Part shown: in pieces, positions 44,307 to 56,325 of the stretch | Position numbering within the stretch: position 1 is the stretch's first letter | Layout of the letters: the number at the start of each line of letters is the position of its first letter | Assembly (NCBI GenBank): GCA_036785325.1 | Contig: JAXIVH010000007.1 | Span: 5,891,132-5,955,131 of the forward strand | Length of the DNA: 64,000 nt | Direction of reading: 5' to 3' | Source: Urophycis tenuis | Taxonomy: Eukaryota; Chordata; Actinopteri; Gadiformes; Phycidae | The notes under the pieces: model-generated | What the model was told of the DNA's origin: nothing | The model's input: only the letters and a program-made list of their open reading frames with translations | Databases searched by the model: none | Position numbers and translations under genes: made by a program

Positions 44307-47300
44307 ATGGAAGAGGCCAACAAGTTAATCGGAGCCGGCAAGAAGCACCTGGTGATGGGCAACGCGGTGGAGGCGGCCAGCGTTTTGCAGGAGGCCTGCG
44401 GCATGCTGTGAGTAGACAAAGAAAACGTCTTTTTGCCACAATAGATCAGTTATTTGAATCTCCTTTCACACGTTCTGTGTAACGTTGTCCGTACAACTGC
44501 AAAAAAAATCAAGTCGTGATGGGTCTCTGATGTTTTGTTCCCCAGAGCTAAGGCATATGGCGATACGGCAGATGAATGTGGCGAGGCTTTCTTCTGGTGC
44601 GGCAGAGCCCTGTTGGACCTGGCACGGTGAGAACATGGGCTGCTCTTATTGCAAATATGCACGTAAATGTTTGAGATGACTTTTAACCAATGGGACATTG
44701 AGCCCCAAAGTGCACGATATACCCGTAGGCCTCCTACCTGCCCCCTAACCTCGGAGGCTTGTTTGGCTGTCCCACTAGCATGGAGAACACCGTTCTGGGG
44801 AACGCTCTGGAAGGAGTTCCTGAGGACGAATGCGAGGAGGGAGAGAAGAACAAGGACTCCAACGTCGAGTGCGCAGAAAACGTCGACGGTGAGGAACCGT
44901 TTTGTGTTTAGTTGAACCGCGTGGGAAGTCGCTGAGGAGAACCGGTGTCTTAACCCTTCTGTTCCAAACCGTTCGGTCTGCACAGAGGAGGCGCGAGACG
45001 AGCTGAGGGCCAAGGTGTATGACGCCATGTCGGAGGAGAAGATAAACGGAGAGAAACAGAAGGATGGGAGCAAGGCAGCCGAAGGGGGAGAGGAGGTGAA
45101 GGAGGGGGACAACATGGCGGGGAAGGAGGGAGAGCAGAAGGGGGAGGATGAACAAAAGAGCACCCCCAAGAAAGAGAAGGAGACGGAGGATGAGTCGGTG
45201 AATGGAGCCAGCCCCTCTGACGAAGAGAACAAGGAGAACATTGAGATGAAGGCTGAGACGGCGGAGAAAGTGGAGGGTGATTGTAAGTGGACCTCCATCG
45301 CCAAGACAACGCCGGAGCACTGCATGCAATTTACGCAAGCTAGTTGAGCATGAAATGGCTAAACAACCCCTCCCTCTGCCCTTGTCTCAGCTGGCGCGGA
45401 AGAGGAAGAGGCAGATGATGAGGAGGATGCCGCCGCCGAAGAAGCTGCTGGGCAAGATGCAAAGGTACTTGACCAATCAAACTGAAGTACTGCACCAGAC
45501 GAGTTGTGCTGCATAACTGCTGGGGGGGTGCTCATGGAGATGCTAAACCTGCCTTCTCTTCCAGGAGAGTGACGACGAAGAGGAGGAGGTGGGAAACCTC
45601 CAGTTGGCCTGGGAGATGCTGGAGGTGGCGAAGGTCATCTACAAAAGGTAACAAAAGGCAATGCGGGGCGAGGTGGTGGGGCTGTGGTTGCCAGGTTTGT
45701 CTACGTAAAACAACAACAACAACAACGTCCAACTGTCTGTCTTTTGTTTTTGTTTGCATTTTTAAAGAAAAGACACCAAGGAGGACCAGCTGATGGCCGC
45801 CCAAGCCCACCTGAAGCTGGGCGAAGTCTCCTCCGAGTCTGGTAAGAACACCTCTGGGTGGGGTCGCGGTGGGCGACGGTCATAAATAATACACGGCACA
45901 TTGCAGCCAGGAAGGTGCTAGGATTTCACAGGACTCGGTGTTCCAGATTATGTCAGATATGTAGTAATAGTAGTCTGCTGGGCCTCTGTCACAAAGTACT
46001 CTGGAAAGTCATTTGTTTTGCCTAGTGTCTGGAGAACAACTTGGAGTCTGACTCGTGTGATGAAGGACAGATTTCAAGGTTGTCTTGACCTCCCAGGGAA
46101 CTACAGCCAGGCGTTGGAGGACCTCCAGGAGTGCTTGAAGCTGCAGGAGAAGCACCTGGAGCCCGACAGCCGCCTGCTGGCCGAGACCCACTACCAGCTG
46201 GGCCTCACCCACACCCTCCACTGCCAGTACAGCCTGGCCATCGAGCACCTCCAGAACGCCACCGCCGTCATCAAGACCCGGCTGGGTACGTTGTTGTGGC
46301 TACGGTGTACGGACCCATCAGCTGTCAACACGATCGATTTTTTTTTTTTTTAGCTTGTAGCCCAGCAAGGACTAAATGGATTTGCTGATCATGTCTAGCG
46401 TGGCACAAAGGTTAAGACCGTATTCAGTCTTCAAGATATTTGGGGGAAGGGTGCAAACCTGGCCACTTAAATGTCGGGCATATATGTGCATGCGTTAAGA
46501 CGTATTCAGTTCATAGATGGTTGGGGTTTTGTCTCAGAATCCATGAATAGAAATGGGTTCTGAGCTCTTCTATCAACCCCAGTGAGTGCTGCAATGCACC
46601 ACAGAACACTTCAGGCAATAATGAACTTGTACAGCACCCTTTACAAAAAGCTGCTTTACAATGGGCTTTAACGTACACAGTAAAAACGATGACTTCCAAT
46701 TACTGAAAATGAAAACAATGGATCAATGGAGGCAAACATTCACAAGAGGACAGAAGCGCAGGAAGGGCAGCAAGATCAATATGCAAAGAAAACAAAGCTA
46801 AACTGTGTGATACACCGGATAAGAACAAGAAATGTCTACAAATGAAGATGCTAAATAACAGTACAAACGTATGCATGGCGCGCATTAATGTCGTCCTCCT
46901 CGATGTCACAGACAACCTGCAGAAGATCTTGGACAAGGCCGGTGACTCGGAGGAGGCCTCTGAGGAGAGGAAGGAGCTGGAGGAGCTGAGTGCGCTCCTG
47001 CCCGAGCTGAAGGAGAAGGTGGAGGACGCCCAGGAGGGCCTGAAGTTGGCCACCGAGTCCATGAAGGAGGTGCTGGTGAGCAGGAGGGGGGGGGGGATGT
47101 TGGGGTCATGTGGAGGTCTGTGGAGGTCACGATGGGGCGAGTGGGCCAACGTCTGCGGTGTGAAACCTGTAGGCGTCCCTGAGGATGATGCCTCCTCGAT
47201 GACAGCCGCCCGAATTCACTCTTGCGTCGCTTCTGGTGGACGACTGAAGGGTCTGCCCTCAGATTTGAGGGAATTTTGAGGAAAAATCAAAAGCTTTGAT

Positions 47301-48260
47301 TTTGATTTTTGTCTGCAATTCCTCCCAGAACGGTGGGTCCACCTCGTCTGCCTTCTCTGCCCCTTGTGTACCAAACGGTGACGCCTCATCAAGCACGGCG
47401 GTAAGCTATGGCCCGCTGTCCTTGGAAGCCAGGGCTCGGCCACTTTGTCTGTGTGTGTGTGTGGACCATGTGGCTTCCTCATTCTAACGCGGCAGTTCAA
47501 ACGGAGCCTGCTTTGCAGAAGTGAGCTGTAATATTTACCTATGTCGGATCTTTCGCAAACTTTTATTTATCGCCCAGATTACCGCCAAGCCAACCAATGG
47601 GGTCAGTTCTACCAATGGCCACGCCTCCAAGGCACCAGTGTCTGACATTTCACACCTGGTCAGGAAGAAGGTGAGGAGAGAGGGAGGGAGGGAGCGGGGC
47701 CCAGGGATGACTCATGGTCGCTGTTATCACTGGTCTGTCAGAACACATTGTTCTGGGTCAGACGTCCTGGCATGGGACTTGACCTGTTCTCACAAACCCA
47801 CTATTGCAGAGAAAACCAGAGAGCCCTGGGGAGGAGGGCTCTTCCAAGAAGGTGAAGCAGCAGCAGCAGCAGGAGGAGGTTGAGGTGTCCTGTTCCAATG
47901 GGGAGAAGGAGGTTCATGCCAACAAAATGGAGCTGGAGAGGTAACCAACGCAGACCCTTGTTGCCATGGAGAGGCACACACCTTCCTGTGGAGACGTGTT
48001 CAACTCTTGGCAGGGGACACAAACTACACTAGAACCCACTAACATGCAGATCACTGTAATTGCCCTAATGCTTAGAAACTACATGAACAAGATTGGCCTC
48101 CACACACCACCACACACTGACATGCTCAGGATGTCCACTTTCATTGCTGTGTAAAGCAGTGGGTACTTTATTTGCTCTATTTTGGTTTAGAAACCGATAC
48201 CTTGCATGGAATGAGTTAAATTGTGTATGATGGTTCCTTCTTCTGTTTTGCAGCCAGTGA
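44307..48260 (+). CDS. nasp: Nuclear autoantigenic sperm protein, histone chaperone
   Basis: Binds and stores soluble H3-H4 (and H1) in the nucleus. Coding exons: 44307-44407, 44546-44626, 44779-44888, 44986-45282, 45391-45464, 45565-45647, 45768-45841, 46097-46285, 46912-47075, 47329-47400, 47578-47670, 47810-47940 and 48254-48260; 491 residues. TPR1 is in the first two exons (KKHLVMGNAVEAASVLQEAC; DECGEAFFWCGRALLDLA). A long Glu/Lys-rich acidic insert (exons 3-5) splits TPR2, as in the SHNi-TPR family. TPR3-4 are GNLQLAWEMLEVAKVIY, AHLKLGEVSSESGNYSQALE and ETHYQLGLTHTL. A coiled coil (EERKELEELSALLPELKEKV) and the conserved SDISHLVRKKRKPE tail with nuclear signal follow. Length resembles the somatic form. 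The last coding exon adds only Q-stop. Confidence 0.95.
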
Positions 48261-48370
48261 AGTGGATTCGCAGTTCCGGAGTCTGGGCACAAAGCTGTTG
48301 ATTTGACCAAACCTTTGTAAATATGTGTACCCTGTGTTTTTGTCTGTCACTGAACTCATGTAAAAATTTA

Positions 48371-48376
48371 AATAAA
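48371..48376 (+). terminator. NASP poly(A) signal
   Basis: AATAAA 111 bases after the NASP stop codon. Confidence 0.75.
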
Positions 48377-48976
48377 GAATTAACGTTTGATAAAACATGT
48401 TTCTACAAATGATTGTTGAATCAGAAGTTTCTTTGTATGCCAATGTTGGTACAAGGTTGTTCAATCAGAAAGGCTCCTCCTTTAAAAGCTGGACAAGTTT
48501 GACAAATGAGTCAGATGGCAAGCACGTAGATTCAGTAGGATGGTGTAAAGGTTAAATATTAAACTTGCAAGGCTTTTTGAACATTGGACTCTTAATAAGC
48601 AATGACAAACATGCATCAATGAATGCACCGTAACATTGACAAAGCACTTTCATCGCTGGGCCTGTGATCAAAACATTTCGGCTACAAAACAAACCTGAAA
48701 AACTGAACTTCTGGTGGCCAAACGGTTTCACCCCCCGTTGCAGCGCTCTGGTGGCTTCGGTGCGTGTGATTAAACCTCAGGACCACCGCCACGCCTCATG
48801 GCACAGTTAACACCCTCTCCACAACTGCGACTTTTTTTTTTTTTTTTAATGCATATTCTTTTTTTTTTTTTAGGAAAGCATCTACAAAATAACATGCGCC
48901 CCGCCATGGTCAGAGGCGCACACAACACAGCAGCCAGATTCACATGGAGAACATCTCAGCTTGTCAGGAACCAATT

Positions 48977-48982
48977 TTTATT
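48977..48982 (-). terminator. Probable GPBP1L1 poly(A) signal
   Basis: AATAAA on the minus strand, about 655 bases beyond the GPBP1L1 stop. The 0.6 kb between the NASP and GPBP1L1 poly(A) signals contains no recognisable gene. Confidence 0.55.
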
Positions 48983-49554
48983 AATATCATTAATGTGTCA
49001 TCATCAATGAAATGAGTTAGTCTGTTTAAAGCAGAATCGTGTGTGCATTCCGTGCCCTTCGGTTTTTCTCCAACACTTCAGTTCCACAAAGCGAGGGAGA
49101 AAAAAAAGGAAGAGTGAAGGGAGGGAGGGTGGGAGGGGGCAAGGATGGGGGTGAGGGGGGTGCTGGGGCTGCAGTGAAGGAGAAAACGCAGGGAAAAGAC
49201 GTCTGACGGAGCAGGAATCTCCCCCTTCACTGGGATATGATTGGTTTTTCCCTTGTGCAAGAAACGACAACAAAAAGTCAAAATGGTGATCTAGAAAATA
49301 AAAACGAAAAACCAAGAAAAAAAACCCCAATGAAAACAGATGAGAGGTTTAGGGAGGAGGAGGAGGTGGAGGAGGAGGAGGTGGAGGAGGAGGAGGTGGA
49401 GGGCAGGACGCTGCTTGCTTGCTGGGCTGTTTGGCTGTTTTGTTTGTCTTTTTTTTTTTGTGTGCAAGATTCTTTTCTTGTTCTGTGGTGGTGATGTGTT
49501 GTTTTTTTTTGTTTTTTTTCTCCTTTTCATCGTTTTGTTCCGTGAAGCGTCGTC

Positions 49555-49625
49555 AGAGTCTGACTCCGCCCCTCGTCAGAGTCTGACTCCGCCCCTCGTC
49601 AGAGTCTGGCCCCCCTGGCCCCCCC
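49555..49625. repeat. 23-bp tandem repeat just after the GPBP1L1 stop
   Basis: Three copies of CGTCAGAGTCTGACTCCGCC plus CCT on +. The unit resembles the complement of the last GPBP1L1 codons (the CGTC..TCAGGCTCTGATTCCGCCCT stretch at 49638-49662), suggesting it arose by duplication of the end of the CDS. Confidence 0.85.
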
Positions 49626-49637
49626 CCCCCCCCCCCA

Positions 49638-52600
49638 TCAGGCTCTGATTCCGCCCTCGTCGTCGGAGGTCTGGCTGCTGCTGCTGCTACTGGTCTCCGA
49701 GCCCTCGTCCTCCTCCTCCTCCTCCACGTGTGTCTCACTCCTCCAGGGGGTGAAGTGGAGGGTGACCCCCGGCCGGGGCAGCACCCCGTTCCTCTGGACG
49801 CCGTTCCTCTTCAGCTGGTGGGGGGGGGGGGAACAACAACAGTAAGGCCAGGGGGAACTGGACGCCTGCCTACCACTTTGGAATGACTATACGTGAAGCC
49901 TTTACAACCAGGGTGCCTTCATTAATCATTCATAAACAGTTGCACTATGGAGCATTATTAAATAGCCTCAGCACAGGGGTCAGTGCCAACTACAACCCCA
50001 TTAAATAAAATGAATGTATACATTAACAACGTGGTCAACATGAACAACATTACCTTGGTAAACATCCAATTCAAGGCAACTTCGTTAAGCCCAACGGGGG
50101 CGAAAAACGTTACGAGCAGCTTGTACACACAGAACCACAGGAGCAAACAATGGCGTGAACACCATTGGTGAACGGATTACCAGACCACTAGTCGATGCCC
50201 ATTACCGCATTAACAAGCGTTAATCAATGTACCCTTATTGTGAAGTCTCACCAATTACATTGATTAATAGATGTAGCGCCTTAAATCCCAAGGTGTTTTA
50301 CAAGCGAAAGGGAAACGAAGCGTAGAAACACTAATCCAAGGCGACATGGGGCATCTCGCTCAATCATGCCCTACAGGGTGGGCTTTAGGTTGCACTGGGG
50401 ACGGGTGGACCTCCAGACAGGTAGTGGGGGACTGGGGGACGGGGGGGGGTTAGAGGGGGGGGGGTGGATGGTTCAAGTCACCTGCTCGGTTTTCGTCTGG
50501 AACTCTCGGAGCTCGTCCTCGGTCAGAGGCAGGAAGTTGTCGTCGTTCTCGGGACACTCCTGCCAGCCCATGGACTTCAGCAGCCTGTCAGGGGACAGAG
50601 AGAGCGCTGGGGTCAGGGCCGTCCTCCTCCTGCTGCTGCTGCTGCTGCTGCTGGGCCCCCAGCCTGCAGGGCCACGTTGGGCCACGTTGGGCCGGGGCCC
50701 CACCACGCGTGGTCCCCCGCGGGAAAACCAGCACCGCGGCGTTACCGCCGTCTCAGAAAAGTGGATGGATGAACATTTCCCCATGTATGCGGTTTGTCAT
50801 TGCAGCACGCCCGCTTTCTCTCTTCACTTATGAAAATGTCTGCTGCATTGCTGCATTTGTTGCATGAAACAGATATTTTTTATTTATAAAGCGCATTACA
50901 ATAACGAAATCTCAAAAGGGCAATATTCCCCTGGACCCGGCCCGTGGGCCTGCACACGACATGTATTTTCGGGAGACAAAAACCCTAAAATGGTGGCCGT
51001 CCCGCGCTCCACCTGCTGTGACCCACTTATGGGTTGTGATATCAGAGCTGGGGGGCGGAAGCCATGGTGGTGGTGGTGGTGGTGGTGGTGGCCTCACCTG
51101 TGCTCCGCCTCCAGGGAGCTGGACAGGTGTTCGGTATCCGAGTCACTGAGGGAGTAGGCCAGGCCGTTCTCGTGGTGGTGGTGGCCCACCTCCTCGCTGT
51201 AGGCCTTGGGCTCCGGAGTGCCCCCTTCTCCCTGCACGCCGTTCAGTAAAAAAAAACACACGGAGGGACGGGGGGGTCTCCAGTCAAGAGGGCGTTCGTC
51301 ACGCAGGCGAGACGGCGGGCTGTTCGTGCAGACGCAGCCATACCGGCTCCCTTACAGCGGACCCCGGGGGCATTAACAATTCATGGCTGCTTTGATAGGT
51401 TTGTCTGTACTGGTGCCACGGCACATATTTATTCATGGTTTACGGAGCACCCGTGTAATAGCCGTCATCCTCGACAATGAAACCCCACTGGGGGAAGGTA
51501 CGGCGGCTGTTTTATGGGGCCCGGTGTTTCTCCTACACAACGCAGCGTCTGTCCGGGTCTCGCCGCCCAGGCCGGGAGTACATTCATGTCTTAACTCCCT
51601 GCAAGCTTGGGAGTGATACGATAAGAGATAAGACGGTCCTTTATCCGCCCTACAGTGGGGGCCTTTGTGGTTTTAAAGGGATGGTTTAGTAGCACCAAAC
51701 ATCCTCAGTAAAATAACAAGATATTTTGTAACAATATTATGTTGTATAAAAAAAAAAAAGATGTAATGATACAAGACACAATAAATAAGTAAACAGACCC
51801 AATGGTTTAGTTCATGCTCAAAGCCTCTAAAGTCAGAGAATAAAAGCATCTGTTCAGCTGAGTAGTTTTTAGGTAGTAGGTTTGTGGTTCAGACAGTGAA
51901 TGAGAACCTTGAAGTGTTCACAGCCTCAAATGGATAAGATACAACCATTTAATTCCCCATCGACTCAGAGCAAACCATGGATCAAGGACGGTTTAACCGG
52001 TGAGATCCTGTTCTGGTAGCTAGGGATGCGATGACTGGTCCATCGACAGACAGGAGGTTCTTTAAGGTTCTTTCTCTGAACACCGGTCAGAGGAAGTGAG
52101 CGAACCAAAGACATCCCGACGGATGCTCCCTACCATGAGCTGTAGGCCTCGGCGCGGTGGTGCCCCGTGCGGTGCAGTGGTACCCACCTCTCCTGAAGTG
52201 CCGGGGCTGCTGCTGCTGGTGGTCAGCTCCCCGGTGCCCTCGTCCTTCAGCGCTCGCAGGAAGTCGCTCTTGCGGTCCGGCCCGCGCCGCATCAGCTTCA
52301 GCCGCGACGGGGCAATGTCGATGGGGGGGGTGGTGCTGGAGGGCCGCTGCTGCCCGGCCGGCGGAGAGACGAGAAGAGGATGGAAAGAGGGTCAGTATCC
52401 ATGGAGACACAGGTCAGTGGGGTCAGTATCCACGGAGACAGGGGGAGTCAGGGGTTGGGTACCCATGGAGACAGAGAAATAGGGAGTCAGGGAGACAGTA
52501 ACGATGGAGACAGAAGGTCAGTATCCATGGAGACAGAAGGTCATTATCCATGGAGACAGAAGGTCAGCATCCAAACAGACAGAGTAAGGGGGTCAGTATC

Positions 52601-55600
52601 CATGGAGACAGAAGGTCAGTTTCCATGGAGACAGGGAGAGACGGAGCCAGTATCCATGGAGACACAGGGGGAGTCAGGGAGTATCCATGGCGACAGGAGC
52701 ATCAAGACAACAGTATATATGGAGAGGGATCTGCACGCAGCATCCAGACATGGACACCTCAGTGACCTGTGATCGGACGTCTGGTTCTGAGAAATATTTA
52801 AGCTACGCCCGGTTTAAGTTGTTTTGGTTTCAAATGTGACCGTTATGCACAGCTGTGACTAAATGTGTACGGCATGTGCAAATTCAGTCGAATGTATAAT
52901 CAAACACACATTGAAGATGACGCTCTGGAGCGGACCTAACCGCTGTACCAACAAAGCCCTTCTACTTTGAGCCGCTTGGGTCCGGGTCACGTCAGCCATG
53001 GGTGTGGCAGCGGGGGGAGGCTCACCTCTTTGGGGGTGTTGTGGGTGGTGGTGCTGGCGGGGAGGCTGGGTTTGGCTGCAGACACGGGGCTGGTGAACAG
53101 GGAGTCCCGGCCCGCCATGTGGAGGCCGGGTTTGCTCACGTCCCTCCCGCCCGGCTTCCACTGGGTGCTCTGGAACAGGGGCAGAGGGTCGCGTCACGTC
53201 ACGCCACATCACGTCAAAGCAATTGAGGCGCGCCCGCAGACACCCGCAGGGGAACACGCGCCTGTCAGAGTGAACCTTCACACCGCGCTCGACTCGCAAT
53301 GATAATTCAAAAACAGTGGTTCTCAACCACTGGGCCGCGGGCCACGGACCGATGGCCGCAGGGGATTTAGAAATTATTATTTATTTTTTTTCCCTAATTT
53401 TTATGAAATTCAACTTTTTTGCAGTTTTTTTTACAGTCTTTTTTACAGTCAACTTTTGAATGAAGGAAGTCATCCCCAATGTACTACGCTGTGAGACGGC
53501 TCACTCTGCAGAGCCCCTAGCGGCCGTAAGTGGAACTACACGCCAGCCTCTGCAGCGCCAGCGTCCCAGACGGCCGGCCGCTTGGCGCTCCAACTAAGCC
53601 CGTCGGCCTCACCTTGGCGGGGGCCACGGCGGGCTTGGGCACCAGGTTCTTGTAAACGCTGGAGCCGGCGATGGGGGTCTTGCTGCCGTTGGTGGGGAGG
53701 ACGCCGGTGGCCACCAGGCCCGCGGAGAAGGCCGCGCCGGGGTCCTCCTTGGAGATCTTCTTGATCACCAGCATCTTGGAGACCGTCTGTTTCCCAGTGG
53801 GGGGGTTTTCTGAGGGGAACAGAGAACGGCGGTCAGGTAGGGAACCAGAAGGGTGGAGTTCGCACAGTTCACCGTGCTCGTGATAACTGTGTACTAAAAA
53901 AGGAAGGAAGTCATCAATGGGAATCAATCCCAATTTCCTGCGTGGGATCAATTAAGGACGTCAGAATACAGTAAGAGCCTTTTTTTTTTTATTCCTGAAC
54001 ACGGCGCCAATGTGCGCCGAGTGTGGTTCCCCTCACCCCAAACTCCAGCGTGGGGGGCCACGGCCCTCATCTGGGACCCGGGCTTTCCAGTTGTTTCAGG
54101 GTTGAGGGAGGGCTGAGAACGAGAGGCACAGAGAGACGTCAAACACGAGCGCCGCCACCACTTGTAAAATCACCGCATCGTCCCCATCAGAGCGTCTACT
54201 CACAAAGTCCTCCTCCACAAACTTGAGCTTGTCCTCCTTGCGTTCCTCGCTGGGGAACTTGTCCTGGAAGGGGGCCCCCTTGCGGGGGTGGAAGTTGCCG
54301 TTGCGCTGCCGGTGCCCGCCCTGCCTGTCCCTGTCGCCCCCCACCCGCTTCGGGTGTCGGCCCGGCGGGTGGTGGGCGTCCTGGGCCCCCCGCGGCGCGC
54401 CGTGCCAGCTGGGCGCTTCCTTCCAGCACGACCCGCCCGCCAGCCCGCCATGCCCGCCCTTGGCCACCCCCGAGTCCACGGAGTCGTGCCTCAGGAGCAG
54501 GGAGGGCTGCTGCCAGCCATCGCCTGCACACCACAGCCACAAGAAGGGGGGGGCGGGGAGTTAATGACACAGATCATCATGGTTTTGAACCAACATGCAT
54601 GTGTTTAACTAGAGGAGGAAGAGGATGGTGATGAAAGCGTTCACACTGTCGTAACCATGACTATAACTAAATCAAACACAGTTCATGTGTGCCATGTTTT
54701 GGTGGGGTTATTTCGGCGGTTTCACTGGGCATTAGGCATAGACAACATTTTGTATGAATTGCGCCGTTGCCGTTCGCCTCCGCATCACGTTGGCACGGCA
54801 ACATCACTCTCAATATGTGAGGCCCAGGCACCAAACTCAATCGTTTGGTGACCTCGACCAGTTTCATTCGCCACTCAAAAGCAAAGTTGTCTTTGACTTC
54901 ACAACCAGACAACCAGACACACACACACACACACACGTTGAATCCAACACACGCGATAGAGTGGATAGACGTGACAGAGGTGATAGACATGACGGAGGTG
55001 ATGGAGGTGATGGTGCTGTTGGAGGTGATGGTGCTGACGGTGCTGATTTAGGTGACGGTGCTGATGGGAGCGTGGTTACCGGCAGGCGCCCGCAGCGGCC
55101 CGTTGTTGAAGAAGCCGTCGGAGGAGTTGTGGCGGCGTCTGCTCACGGGCGCTCTGCCATCGCGGTGATGGTGGGGCTCACCGTGCTGCTCATGGCTGGC
55201 GGCAGGGGACTGTGGGAGGGAGGGAGGGATAGAGGTTAGAGTCTGCAGGGTCATGACAAACGTATCGCGTGTTTTACTATTTCACTATTTATTTGGCCAA
55301 GCAGTGCAGAACCCCATTTAGGATCAAATCCTCTCTTGTGAGTACAGCCGTACCTCACTCCTACAGGGCTGCGGGCCTGCAGACACAGATCGCTTTCAGT
55401 ATTGATTCATTCATAATTTTGGTGGATGATGAATCATATAGGATATTAAATGTCAGGGGCAAAGACGGGTCACCGGAGACCAGGGCGCTGACAGGCCGCT
55501 GGGGGGGGGGGGGGGAAACCCTCACCTCACTTCCTAACGACCTCTGTAACGAGTCACAGCGCCACAGAGCAACCAAATAATTGCATTTGTGAAATGAGAA

Positions 55601-56287
55601 GCTATCGAGAGATCGCTGAACTTAACGAGGTTTTTCATTTCATTGCGCCGTATACGGCACGATCAGCGATAAACCCACTAGTACAGCTGCCTTCACTGTG
55701 GGTCTTCAGGATATGAACCAAAAATGCCACATGACTCACAAAAATCTATACACTATACACAAAATAACCTGGGTATATGTGTGTGAGTGTACATAGGTTA
55801 AGACATGACTCAGTGAGGGAAAACCAAGGAAATACACCCCCATTACAAAAGGCTATCGCACACACACTCCCAGCTCCTTCCTACTCTATACGGAACAGTG
55901 TGTATAACATAAAACCTTACACTAGAGGAGGTTTCTCCTGTGTGTGTGTGTGTGTCTGTGTGTCTGTGTGTCTGTGTGTGTCTGTGTGTGTCTGTGTGTG
56001 TCTGTGTGTGTCTGTGTGTGTCTGTGTGTGTCTGTGTGTGGGGTAATCGAGAGACCTGGATGAAGCTAATCTCCAAGCATCTCTTCGCCAGCATATTGCC
56101 GTTGGATCACTCTCAACCATCTGGACGCCTGTATCCTGCTCAATTGCAAAGACGGCGCTAAATATAAACGAACGCTACCGCACAACAACATAAAAAGGAA
56201 AGGGGTGGGAGCATGTGCCCGTACAAGCGCCAACATGATGCGTGCCTGCATCCACTATCATTACCCCCTAGACTTTCTCCTGCAGCG

Positions 56288-56325
<38 letters not shown>

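Noticed and set aside
45015..45347. Antisense ORFs of up to 291 codons over NASP exon 5
   Set aside because: They are the shadow of a purine-rich acidic coding exon; the sense exon is in phase with its neighbours and homologous to NASP.
52380..52772. METEG-repeat ORFs
   Set aside because: They are minisatellite translations inside a GPBP1L1 intron.
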